This document shows, in pieces, positions 1 through 7,078 of a DNA stretch of 64,000 nt. The stretch covers positions 125,829 through 189,828 of the forward strand of contig NZ_KQ948457.1 in NCBI RefSeq assembly GCF_001514115.1. Direction: 5' to 3'. The notes below the pieces were generated by a model that saw only the letters and a list, made by a program, of their open reading frames with translations, had not been told where the DNA came from and made no database searches. Every line of letters begins with the position of its first letter. The first letter of the stretch is position 1. Both the position numbers and the translations under genes were made by a program. This stretch comes from Streptomyces olivochromogenes. Lineage in GTDB: Bacteria > Actinomycetota > Actinomycetes > Streptomycetales > Streptomycetaceae.

Positions 1-1068
1 CCACAGGGCCATGTTGTGGCCGCCCGCGCTCCGCGGCAGCAGCACGACCTGCACGCTCGTCGGTGCCTTCGCGATCGACTGGAGCGCCGCGCCGGCCTCG
101 TAGCCGTCGTGCGTCTCGCCGGAGAGGTAGAGGGAGATGCGGGGCGGCGTGCGGTAGGACTTGAGCAGCAGGTAGGGATTGTTCTCCCGGCGCAGCGTCA
201 GGCTCCGCGCCGTGAGCGAATTGCGTTCGCCGATCGGGTCGTTGTACCCGGACATGCTCACCGCGGCCCGGAAGCGGTCGGGGTGGGCGACGGCGAGCTT
301 GGCCGCGCAGTGCGCCCCGGCCGAGTAGCCGGCCACGCCCCAGCCGTCCGGCGCGGACTTCGCCCGGAAGTTGTCCACCACCATCTTCGGCACGTCGATG
401 CTGAGCCAGGTGTCGGCGTTCACCTTGCCGGGCACGTTCGCGCAACCGGTGTCGGTCTTGGCCAGCAGATTCGTGCGCGGCGCCACCAGGATGAACGGCG
501 CGACCTGTCCGTCGCGCATCAGGGGCAGCAACTGCTCATGCACCTTCAGCGAACCGAACCACGCCTTCGCCGAGCCCGGATAGCCGGGCAGCAGCTCCAC
601 GACGGGGAACTTCCGGTTGCGGTAGGCGGGCTCGTTGTACTGCGGCGGCAGCCAGACGTAGACCTCCGCGTCCACACCCGACACCTGGCCGTGCAGCTGG
701 GTGACCTTCACCCCGCCCGCCTTGGACATACCGGGGCCGTCGGCCGCCGAGAACGTCTGGCGGACCTTGGGGAGCTTGCGCAGCGAGATACCGCCGGTGC
801 CGTCACGGCCGAGGTTGGCGGCCGCCCGCACGTGGTTGCCCGTGCCGAGCAGGTCGGCCCAGTTGTCGTACAGGCTGTTGGCGTTGTTCACGAGCACGAA
901 GACGAGGGTGATCGCGGTGCCCTGGGCGAACAGCAGCATCACCATCCGGGCCACGCTGCGCAGCACCTTGGGGCCGGGAATGCGCGACCACAGCACGAGA
1001 GGAAGGATCAGGGCGACCGCGACCAGGACGATGGCGGTGAGGAGGAACGGCGTTCCGGTGAGGCTCAC
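1..1068 (-). CDS. Membrane-anchored alpha/beta-hydrolase esterase (3' end beyond window)
   Basis: Reading the minus strand from a GTG at 1068 gives 356 codons without a stop up to the window edge, so the C-terminus is missing. An AGGAAG ribosome-binding site lies about 10 nt before the GTG. Two hydrophobic segments open the protein (about residues 5-25 and 40-60), followed by an extracytoplasmic hydrolase domain. The nucleophile elbow GYSAG is visible, and the last visible residues (GGHN) look like the catalytic-histidine region. This resembles the esterase D/antigen 85-like family common in actinobacteria, often annotated as putative esterase. The substrate cannot be told from sequence. It is divergent from the thioesterase-like gene at 1284. 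Confidence 0.8.
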   Translation of the reverse strand, partial: MSLTGTPFLLTAIVLVAVALILPLVLWSRIPGPKVLRSVARMVMLLFAQGTAITLVFVLVNNANSLYDNWADLLGTGNHVRAAANLGRDGTGGISLRKLPKVRQTFSAADGPGMSKAGGVKVTQLHGQVSGVDAEVYVWLPPQYNEPAYRNRKFPVVELLPGYPGSAKAWFGSLKVHEQLLPLMRDGQVAPFILVAPRTNLLAKTDTGCANVPGKVNADTWLSIDVPKMVVDNFRAKSAPDGWGVAGYSAGAHCAAKLAVAHPDRFRAAVSMSGYNDPIGERNSLTARSLTLRRENNPYLLLKSYRTPPRISLYLSGETHDGYEAGAALQSIAKAPTSVQVVLLPRSAGGHNMALW

Positions 1069-1271
1069 GGTGTGTGCGGCTCTTCCTGTGACGGGCTGGA
1101 TCAACGGTCTGCAGCTGCATCGGGTTCTATGTCCTTGGAGAGGGGGATCCGATGCCGTTGGTTCACGGAAGAGTTCGGACACTTACCAAGAAATTGCCGA
1201 AACCTCACTCCCGGGTGACGGGGTTCACATGCCCGAAACAGTAAAAGCTACCGCTTAGTAATTACCTGTTG

Positions 1272-1283
1272 TACCGTTCAGGC
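1272..1283 (+). promoter_or_regulatory. Possible leaderless promoter -10 (TACCGT)
   Basis: TACCGT at 1272-1277 is followed by 6 nt and then the ATG at 1284, the spacing of leaderless Streptomyces promoters. No good ribosome-binding site or clear -35 box is visible. Confidence 0.35.
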
Positions 1284-2144
1284 ATGTCAGAAGCAGCTAC
1301 CGCACAGGCCGCGCGCGCCGCGATCGGTGACAGCGAGTTCGACCGCGACACCGCGGTCACCCTGCGCGAACCCGGCGTCTACGACATCGACCTGTCCGCC
1401 GGATGGACCATCATCAGCGCCGTCAACGGCGGCTATCTGCTCGCCGTCCTGGGCCGCGCCCTCTCCGACGCCCTGCCGCACAGCGACCCGTTCACCGTCT
1501 CCGCGCACTATCTGACCGCGTCGCAACCCGGCCCGGCTGTGGTCCGAACGGACGTCGTCCGGACGGGGCGGACCCTGTCGACCGGGCAGGCCTCGCTCTT
1601 CCAGTACGACGACGAGGGCCGCGAGGTCGAACGGATCCGCGTACTCGCCTCGTACGGCGACCTCGACGCCCTGCCCGACGACGTCCGCACCACGGCGGCA
1701 CCTCCCGTGATCCCGCCCATGGAGCACTGCTTCGGGCCGGAGGACGGACCGGCGCCCGTCGAGGGCAGCTCCGCCATCACCGAGCGGCTGATGCTCAAGC
1801 TCGACCCCGCGACTCTCGGTTGGGCCCTGGGGGCGCCGTCCGGGAAGGGCGAGATGCGCTCCTGGTTCGGGCTCGCCGACGGCCGTGACCCCGACCCTCT
1901 CTCGCTGCTCCTCGCGGTGGACGCGCTGCCGCCCACCGCCTTCGAGCTCGGTATCTCCGGCTGGGTGCCGACGGTCGAACTGACGGTCCATGTGCGCTGC
2001 CGTCCGGCGCCGGGCCCGCTGCGGGTGTCGATCACCACCCGCAACCTCGCCGGCGGCTTCCTGGAGGAGGACGCCGAGGTGTGGGACAGCGCGGACCGGC
2101 TGGTCGCGCAGTCCCGACAGCTCGCCCGGGTCCGGCTCAGCTGA
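1284..2144 (+). CDS. Thioesterase family protein (TesB-like double hotdog)
   Basis: This 286-residue protein has the layout of the actinobacterial acyl-CoA thioesterase-like family. The N-terminal hotdog contains NGGYLLAVLGRAL and VSAHYLTASQPGPAVV, and the second hotdog contains SLLLAVDALPPTAFELG and a WVPTVELTVHVR strand. Such proteins hydrolyse, or only bind, acyl-CoA thioesters; the substrate is unknown. A TTG at 1269 would add five residues, but the ATG at 1284 fits a leaderless start. The last 8 nt overlap tail-to-tail with the DinB-like gene on the other strand, so neither gene has its own intergenic terminator. Confidence 0.8.
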   Translation: MSEAATAQAARAAIGDSEFDRDTAVTLREPGVYDIDLSAGWTIISAVNGGYLLAVLGRALSDALPHSDPFTVSAHYLTASQPGPAVVRTDVVRTGRTLSTGQASLFQYDDEGREVERIRVLASYGDLDALPDDVRTTAAPPVIPPMEHCFGPEDGPAPVEGSSAITERLMLKLDPATLGWALGAPSGKGEMRSWFGLADGRDPDPLSLLLAVDALPPTAFELGISGWVPTVELTVHVRCRPAPGPLRVSITTRNLAGGFLEEDAEVWDSADRLVAQSRQLARVRLS

Positions 2145-2718
2145 GCGGTCGCCGGCCCAGGTAGGCCGCGAGCCGTCCATAGGCGTCGGCCCCTTCGGGG
2201 GCCGGCACCGCCGAGTCGAACGGCAGCTCCTCGTCGTCGCGCCGCTCGTCCGGCAGTACGCGCCGGGCGATCCCGAGCGCGAACTCGGCCAGCTCCGGAT
2301 CGAGTGCGAGCGGCCGTCCGAGGGACTCGGAGAGATCCCACGTGTGGGTCACGGCCTCCATCACATAGCCCGACAGGGCGATACGTCCGGGGGCCTCGCC
2401 CCACGGCACGGTGACGAGCGCGTCCAGGCGCGCGTCGTCCGCCCAGGACTTCCGGGCCTCCGTCCTGACCTCGTCGTACGCCGCGCTCCAGCGGTCGTCC
2501 TCGACGCCGTCGAGGAACGGTCGTACGGCCATTCCGTCGCCGCCCGCACCGACCACGGCGATCCGGCGGGTACCGCCCGCGATGTGCGACAGCAGGGTCC
2601 GTACGTCGAACTCGGCGCACGGGGTGGGACCGGCGAGCTGTTCCGGGCGAACCGTCTCGACCAGAGCGGCGATCTGGTCGCCGGCGCGGGTGTAGAGGGG
2701 GCGGGGGTCGATGTTCAT
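2137..2718 (-). CDS. TIGR03086-type DinB-like metal-binding protein
   Basis: A 193-residue protein of the mycothiol-dependent maleylpyruvate isomerase-like/DinB fold (TIGR03086 group). The N-terminus carries the pattern VRPEQLAGPTPCAEFDVRTL followed by LLSHIAG, where the histidine is the first expected metal ligand. A second histidine lies in EAVTHTWDL. These four-helix proteins bind a divalent metal and some use mycothiol; the reaction here is unknown. The gene starts at an ATG divergent from the WYL regulator at 2935, which is a plausible regulator of it. It overlaps the thioesterase gene by 8 nt at the 3' end. Confidence 0.8.
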   Translation of the reverse strand: MNIDPRPLYTRAGDQIAALVETVRPEQLAGPTPCAEFDVRTLLSHIAGGTRRIAVVGAGGDGMAVRPFLDGVEDDRWSAAYDEVRTEARKSWADDARLDALVTVPWGEAPGRIALSGYVMEAVTHTWDLSESLGRPLALDPELAEFALGIARRVLPDERRDDEELPFDSAVPAPEGADAYGRLAAYLGRRPLS

Positions 2719-2755
2719 GGCGAACCTCTGTCGGCGTAGGTGTGACGGCGTAGAT

Positions 2756-2788
<33 letters not shown>

Positions 2789-2849
2789 GCGTGTGTCGGG
2801 TGTCGGCGTTGCGTTGTCGTGCCGTTGCGCCTCAGGTTCGCCGGATAAC

Positions 2850-2866
2850 CTGACAGTTTCCGTCAG
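2850..2866. promoter_or_regulatory. Inverted repeat CTGAC-N7-GTCAG, candidate WYL-regulator operator
   Basis: CTGAC (2850-2854) and GTCAG (2862-2866) form a small palindrome in the divergent gap, about 70 nt before the regulator start. The role is inferred from position only. Confidence 0.35.
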
Positions 2867-2934
2867 CATTTACGGCGAGCTTCGGACGAGCGTCCGCGGG
2901 CATCGGCGGACGTGATCCGCGGTGCGCGATCCTG

Positions 2935-3924
2935 GTGCGCGTGAAGTCCGACCGCCTGCTCTCGATCCTTCTGCTGCTGCAGACCCGCGGCCGCGTCCCC
3001 GCGCACGAACTCGCCGACCGGCTCGAGGTGTCGGTGCGCACCATCTACCGCGACATCGAGGCCCTTTCGGCCTCCGGCGTCCCGGTGTACGCCGAGCGCG
3101 GGCGGCACGGCGGCATCGAACTGCTCGCCGGATTCCGTACGGACGTCACGGGACTGACCGCCGACGAGTCCCGCGCGCTGTTCATCCTGGCCGCGCAGGG
3201 CGCGCACGCCGCGCTCGGCCTGGACGCGGCGCTCGGTTCCGCGCTGCGCAAGGTGATGGCGGCGCTGCCGGCGCCGCACCGTCCGGCCGCCGAGGTGACC
3301 AGCCGCCGGATCCTCGTCGACGCGACGCGCTGGAAGGGCGGCCCCCAGCGGGCCGTGGACCTGGAGGTGCTCCAGGACGCGGTCTTCGCCGACCGCAGGC
3401 TGCGGCTCAGCTACCGGCACGGCGGGCACACCGAGCCCAGCACCTACACCGTCGACCCGTACGGACTCGTGTCCAAGGCGGGCGTCTGGTACCTCGTGGC
3501 CGACCGGCGCGGCCGGCCACAGCTGTTCCGGGCCGACCGGGTGCGTTCGGCGACGCTCCTGGGCGATCCCGTGAAGCGGCGCCCGGGCGTCGAACTCGGC
3601 AACGTCTGGGAGGTGTTGCGGCGCCAGGTCGAGGAGCGGCCGGGCGGTCTCGATGTCACAGTTCGGGTACGGCGTTCCCGCCTCGACATGTTCCTCAGGC
3701 TCAACGCGGCCTCCCTCACGGCGCTTCCGGAGGACGACGGCGAGAGCGAGTGGGTCCTCGCGCACCTGTCGTACGGCGTCGTCCGCGAGGCCCGCACGCT
3801 GCTGGCCTTCGTGGACACGGTGGAGGTGCTGTCGCCGCCAGAGGCGCGGGCGGAACTGGCCGGGGCGGCGGCCGCGATCGGTGCGGTGTACGGCGGGGAT
3901 CGCGCCCCGCGCGAGGGAAGTTGA
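2935..3924 (+). CDS. WYL-domain transcriptional regulator (YafY/DeoR-like)
   Basis: This 329-residue protein has an N-terminal winged helix (about residues 4-60, with LADRLEVSVRTIYRDIEAL) and then a WYL domain. In the WYL domain the motif reads as GVWYLVADR, preceded by VDPYGLVSKAG. A C-terminal extension (about 230-320) is typical of the family. Members are one-component regulators whose WYL domain is thought to bind a ligand or nucleic acid. GTG codons at 2935 and 2941 are both possible starts and no clear ribosome-binding site decides. The gene is divergent from the DinB-like gene, so autoregulation and control of that neighbour are likely but unproven. Confidence 0.88.
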   Translation: MRVKSDRLLSILLLLQTRGRVPAHELADRLEVSVRTIYRDIEALSASGVPVYAERGRHGGIELLAGFRTDVTGLTADESRALFILAAQGAHAALGLDAALGSALRKVMAALPAPHRPAAEVTSRRILVDATRWKGGPQRAVDLEVLQDAVFADRRLRLSYRHGGHTEPSTYTVDPYGLVSKAGVWYLVADRRGRPQLFRADRVRSATLLGDPVKRRPGVELGNVWEVLRRQVEERPGGLDVTVRVRRSRLDMFLRLNAASLTALPEDDGESEWVLAHLSYGVVREARTLLAFVDTVEVLSPPEARAELAGAAAAIGAVYGGDRAPREGS

Positions 3925-4049
3925 CCCACAGGTAGCCACAGGTTCGGCACAGCGCGGCCCTACGTGGATCTGGTCCTCTGTCCACCGCTCGTCCCGCACT
4001 CATCCGGCCTTCATCAACCGGTCCACGTGACTTGACTGGGAGTTACCTC

Positions 4050-4424
4050 ATGAACCGTCGTGCCCGCCTCGTCCCCGCCGTCGCCCTGCTGGCGCTCTCG
4101 CCGTTGCTGGCGGCCTGCGGCTCGGGCGACTCGTCGTCCTCGAACAGTGGCAACTCGAGCCAGAACTGTCAGCGGCCCTCCGGAATGCCGAGCGGAGGCG
4201 CGTCGGGCAGGCCGGGCGGCGGGGGCTCCGGGATGCCCACGGGCTCGCCCTCCGGGACACCGTCGAACATGCCCACCGGCAAGATGCCCTCCGGCGGTCC
4301 CTCGGGCATGCCGTCCGGCGGTCCGGGTGGTGGCCAGGGCGGCGGTCAGGGCGGCTGCGGTGGCGGCCCGGGCGGCGGGGGGCAGCCGAGCGGTCAGCCC
4401 AGCGGGCAGCCGGCACAGGGCTGA
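4050..4424 (+). CDS. Small secreted lipoprotein, Gly/Pro/Ser/Met-rich
   Basis: A 124-residue protein with a lipoprotein signal peptide: basic MNRRAR, a hydrophobic core, and lipobox LLAAC with the lipidated cysteine near residue 25. The mature part is low complexity, made of repeats such as GMPSGG, GTPSNMP and QPSGQPSGQPAQG, with a run of glycines and two further cysteines. It has no recognisable domain. The ATG at 4050 has GGGAG 7 nt upstream; an in-frame TTG at 4032 is less likely. It is probably anchored outside the membrane. Function is unknown, and the Met/Gly/Pro bias could suit metal or cell-wall association, but that is a guess. Confidence 0.75.
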   Translation: MNRRARLVPAVALLALSPLLAACGSGDSSSSNSGNSSQNCQRPSGMPSGGASGRPGGGGSGMPTGSPSGTPSNMPTGKMPSGGPSGMPSGGPGGGQGGGQGGCGGGPGGGGQPSGQPSGQPAQG

Positions 4425-4443
4425 GCCCGTCCCGGTTCTCTCA

Positions 4444-4478
4444 GGGGTGGCGTACTCGATACTCGGGTGCGTCACCCC
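4444..4478. terminator. Hairpin between convergent genes
   Basis: GGGGTGGCG (from 4444) pairs with CGTCACCCC (to 4478) with one mismatch. It lies between the lipoprotein gene and the tetR gene, slightly overlapping the end of the latter. There is no T-run, as is common in Streptomyces. Confidence 0.4.
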
Positions 4479-5098
4479 AGCCAGTTGCGGCGGCCGATGG
4501 CGATCAGCCGCATCTGGCGGGTCGCGACACGGGTCACCCGCTCCCGCTCCTCCTCGGACGCCTCCAGTGCCTCCAGACAGAGCGAGGCCGTCATCAGCAT
4601 CTGGTCGACGTACAGCCCCGCGAGCATCAACAGGTCGTCGTCGCTCCACCCCTTCGACTCGGGGTGCTTGGCCAGCTCGACCTTCACCTCCTCGGCGAAC
4701 CGCTCCAGTTGCTCCCTGATCGCCCGCCGCACCCGCTGGACGCCGCCGTGCCGCTCGCGCGCGATGAAACGGACGTGCGCGGGATGGGATTCGACATGGT
4801 GGGCGATCAGGTCGACCGCGCGCTCGATGCGTCCGGCGCTGTCACCGGCCGCGGAGACCGTGTCCCCGATCATCGGGTGCAGACTGCCGAGCGCCTCCTC
4901 GACCAGCGCCACGCCGAGGTCCTCCGTCGAGCGGAAGTGCCGGTAGAAGGCGGTCGGCGCGACTCCGACGGCGCGGGTGACCTCGCGCAGACCCAGGCTG
5001 CTCAGGCTCTGCTCCTCCAGCAGTTCCAACGCCGCGTCCAGGAGCGCCTGACGGGTCTTCTGCTTCTGGGCCTGCCGGATGCCGAGAGTGTGACTCAT
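4472..5098 (-). CDS. TetR family transcriptional regulator
   Basis: A 208-residue TetR repressor. The helix-turn-helix lies at about residues 14-58 (RQALLDAALELL, LGLREVTRAVGVAPTAFYRHF), followed by an all-helical ligand-binding domain. It starts at an ATG at 5098 and diverges from two small membrane-protein genes. The 144-bp gap carries a palindrome (5161-5194) and a second partial copy (5111-5120) next to its own start, so it probably represses both itself and the rightward operon. The YRHF helix end resembles regulators linked to lipid or membrane homeostasis, but the ligand is unknown. Confidence 0.9.
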   Translation of the reverse strand: MSHTLGIRQAQKQKTRQALLDAALELLEEQSLSSLGLREVTRAVGVAPTAFYRHFRSTEDLGVALVEEALGSLHPMIGDTVSAAGDSAGRIERAVDLIAHHVESHPAHVRFIARERHGGVQRVRRAIREQLERFAEEVKVELAKHPESKGWSDDDLLMLAGLYVDQMLMTASLCLEALEASEEERERVTRVATRQMRLIAIGRRNWLG

Positions 5099-5110
5099 AC
5101 CATGCAGTTA

Positions 5111-5194
5111 ACAACTGTTCTCTGTAATTGAAAAGCCGGGCGACGCGCTAGACTCTGGAGTCAGTGAACAAGTGTTACTACAACCGTTCACTGA
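5111..5194. promoter_or_regulatory. Divergent promoter with TetR-type operators
   Basis: TCAGTGAAC (5161-5169) and GTTCACTGA (5186-5194) are perfect 9-bp inverted arms around a 16-nt spacer. ACAACTGTTC at 5111-5120 matches ACAACCGTTC at 5180-5189 in 9 of 10 positions. A rightward promoter is suggested by TTGAAA (5128-5133) and TAGACT (5149-5154) with a 15-nt spacer, which would place the transcription start in the palindrome. This is the expected geometry for repression by the divergent TetR protein. Confidence 0.6.
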
Positions 5195-5242
5195 GTCGTC
5201 AAGTCCCCGAAACAATCGGGGTTCACTGTCGAGAGGCACCTC

Positions 5243-5410
5243 ATGTTGTTCCTCGTCGCCGCCCTCCTGCTGCTGGGTGTCGTGATGGGCTCCATAGCCC
5301 ACGCCCCGCTGCCCGTCACCCTCGTCGCCGCGGCCGTCATCGGCGTCTGGCTGGCCGTCTTCGCGGTCCGCGAGCGCAATGCCCGCCGGCGCCACACCTC
5401 CACCAGCTGA
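5243..5410 (+). CDS. 55-residue two-helix membrane protein
   Basis: ATG at 5243 follows GAGAGG by 6 nt and opens a 55-codon frame ending in TGA at 5410. The product is mostly hydrophobic: one segment at about residues 1-19 (LFLVAALLLLGVVMG), a short loop with a proline, a second segment at about 23-42 (VTLVAAAVIGVWLAVFAV), then a basic tail RERNARRR. It belongs to no family I recognise. It is the first gene after the divergent TetR operator and lies 22 nt before a DUF4190 gene, so the two look like an operon. Function is unknown; a small membrane-associated stress or homeostasis protein would fit the context. Confidence 0.7.
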   Translation: MLFLVAALLLLGVVMGSIAHAPLPVTLVAAAVIGVWLAVFAVRERNARRRHTSTS

Positions 5411-5432
5411 TCGTTGGGAGCTGACTCACGTC

Positions 5433-5762
5433 ATGGAACTCACCGAGCGAACCCACCTCGCCACCGCGACCAAGCCCACCGCGGCCAAGCCCACCGCGGC
5501 CGTGCCCGGCGCGCCCACCCGCGGGACCGGCACCAAGGACGCCGACGGCATGGCCGTCGCCTCCTTCATCCTCGGCCTCCTGGGCCTGCTGGTCCTGAAC
5601 GTCTTCCTGGGCCCGATCGCCATCGCCCTGGCCTCCGTCGCCCTCTGGCGCGGCACCGCCCGCCGCGGCCGCGCCTTCCTCGGCCTCGGCCTCGGCATCG
5701 CCGATCTGCTGGTGCTGGTGGCGTTCATGCAGTTCGACAGCACGGTGTCCTGGAACTTCTGA
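5433..5762 (+). CDS. DUF4190 domain membrane protein
   Basis: A 109-residue protein with a Thr/Ala/Lys/Pro-rich N-terminus containing the repeat TKPTAAKPTAA. Two hydrophobic segments follow, one at about 48-72 (MAVASFILGLLGLLVLNVFL) and one at about 85-102. The pattern of a helix starting with A-x-x-S-x-x-L-G-L-L-G is typical of DUF4190. The ATG at 5433 has GGGAG about 12 nt upstream. It follows the 55-residue membrane gene by 22 nt and is probably co-transcribed with it under TetR control. No enzymatic role is visible. Confidence 0.75.
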   Translation: MELTERTHLATATKPTAAKPTAAVPGAPTRGTGTKDADGMAVASFILGLLGLLVLNVFLGPIAIALASVALWRGTARRGRAFLGLGLGIADLLVLVAFMQFDSTVSWNF

Positions 5763-5871
5763 GCCGCCGCCCAGCGAAGCGTTCGATCCACGGCGGAACG
5801 AGGGGCGGACGGGCGGCTACCCGGACGGGGGCCGAGACCGCGGACGGACGGCCCGTAGAATCGGGCCCATC

Positions 5872-7041
5872 ATGGCTTACCTCGACCACGCCGCGACCAC
5901 ACCGATGCTCCCCGAGGCGGTAGAGGCGCTGACCGCCCAGCTGAGCGTCACGGGCAACGCCTCCTCCCTCCACGCCGCCGGCCGCCGCGCCCGGCGGACG
6001 GTCGAGGAAGCCCGGGAAACCCTGGCGGAGGCCCTCGGCGCCCGCCCCAGCGAGGTCGTCTTCACCTCCGGCGGCACCGAGGCCGACAACCTCGCCGTGA
6101 AGGGCCTGTACTGGGCACGCCGCGACGCCGACCCGGCCCGCACCCGGGTCCTCGCGAGCCCGGTCGAACACCACGCCGTCCTCGACGCCGTCCACTGGCT
6201 CGGCGAACACGAGGGCGCCACGGTCGAGTACCTGCCCGTCGACTCCTACGGCCGCGTCCACCCGGACGTCCTGCGCGAGGCCATCGCCCGAAACCCCGAC
6301 GACGTCGCCCTCGCCACCGTCATGTGGGCCAACAACGAGATCGGTACGGTGATGGCGGTCCGCGAACTGGCCGACGTCACGGCCGAGTTCGGGATCCCGC
6401 TGCACGCCGACGCGGTCCAGGCCTTCGGTCAGGTGCCCGTCGACTTCACCGCCTCCGGCCTCGCCGCGATGACCGTCTCCGGCCACAAGATCGGCGGCCC
6501 GTACGGCATCGGGGCCCTGTTGCTGGGCCGCGAGTACACGCCCGTACCCGTGCTGCACGGCGGCGGCCAGGAGCGGCATGTGCGCTCCGGCACCCTCGAC
6601 GTACCCGCCATCGCCTCGTTCGCGGTCGCCGGGCGGCTCGCCGCCGAGCAGCGCGAGTGGTTCGCCCGCGAGATCGGCGCCCTGCGCGACGACCTGGTCG
6701 ACGCCGTACGCGCCGCCGTGCCCGACGCGATCCTCGGCGGTGACCCCGCGACCGGGGGCCGGCTGCCCGCCAACGCGCACTTCACGTTCCCGGGCTGCGA
6801 GGGCGACTCCCTGCTGCTTCTGCTGGACGCCCAGGGCATCGAGTGCTCCACGGGCTCCGCGTGCACGGCGGGCGTCGCCCAGCCCAGCCACGTCCTGCTG
6901 GCCACCGGCGCCGACCCCGACCTGGCCCGCGGCACCCTGCGCTTCTCCCTCGGCCACACCTCCACGGAGGCGGACGTCGAGGCGGTGGCCAAGGCGATCG
7001 GTCCGGCGGTGGAGCGGGCACGGACGGCAGGCCTGACCTGA
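5872..7041 (+). CDS. Cysteine desulfurase (IscS/NifS-like, class V aminotransferase)
   Basis: A 389-residue PLP enzyme that removes sulfur from L-cysteine, giving alanine and an enzyme persulfide. Expected residues are present: H100 (EHHAV) stacking on PLP, D180 and Q183 (HADAVQ), the Schiff-base lysine K206 in SGHKIGG, and catalytic C331 in GSACTAG. An extra cysteine, C325, precedes it. The length is normal. TAGAAT at 5856-5861 may be a -10 giving a very short leader. In Gram-positive bacteria such enzymes feed sulfur to MnmA, and mnmA lies on the same strand 2.8 kb downstream, beyond two genes on the opposite strand. It could also serve Fe-S assembly. Confidence 0.93.
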   Translation: MAYLDHAATTPMLPEAVEALTAQLSVTGNASSLHAAGRRARRTVEEARETLAEALGARPSEVVFTSGGTEADNLAVKGLYWARRDADPARTRVLASPVEHHAVLDAVHWLGEHEGATVEYLPVDSYGRVHPDVLREAIARNPDDVALATVMWANNEIGTVMAVRELADVTAEFGIPLHADAVQAFGQVPVDFTASGLAAMTVSGHKIGGPYGIGALLLGREYTPVPVLHGGGQERHVRSGTLDVPAIASFAVAGRLAAEQREWFAREIGALRDDLVDAVRAAVPDAILGGDPATGGRLPANAHFTFPGCEGDSLLLLLDAQGIECSTGSACTAGVAQPSHVLLATGADPDLARGTLRFSLGHTSTEADVEAVAKAIGPAVERARTAGLT

Positions 7042-7078
7042 CACCACCGCACTCGCTCACCGCGTACCGGCCGTTGCC

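Noticed and set aside
3985..4020. PHO-box-like direct repeats (CTCATCCGGC, CTTCATCAACC)
   Set aside because: Only partial agreement with the GTTCACC-type consensus and no nearby phosphate gene.
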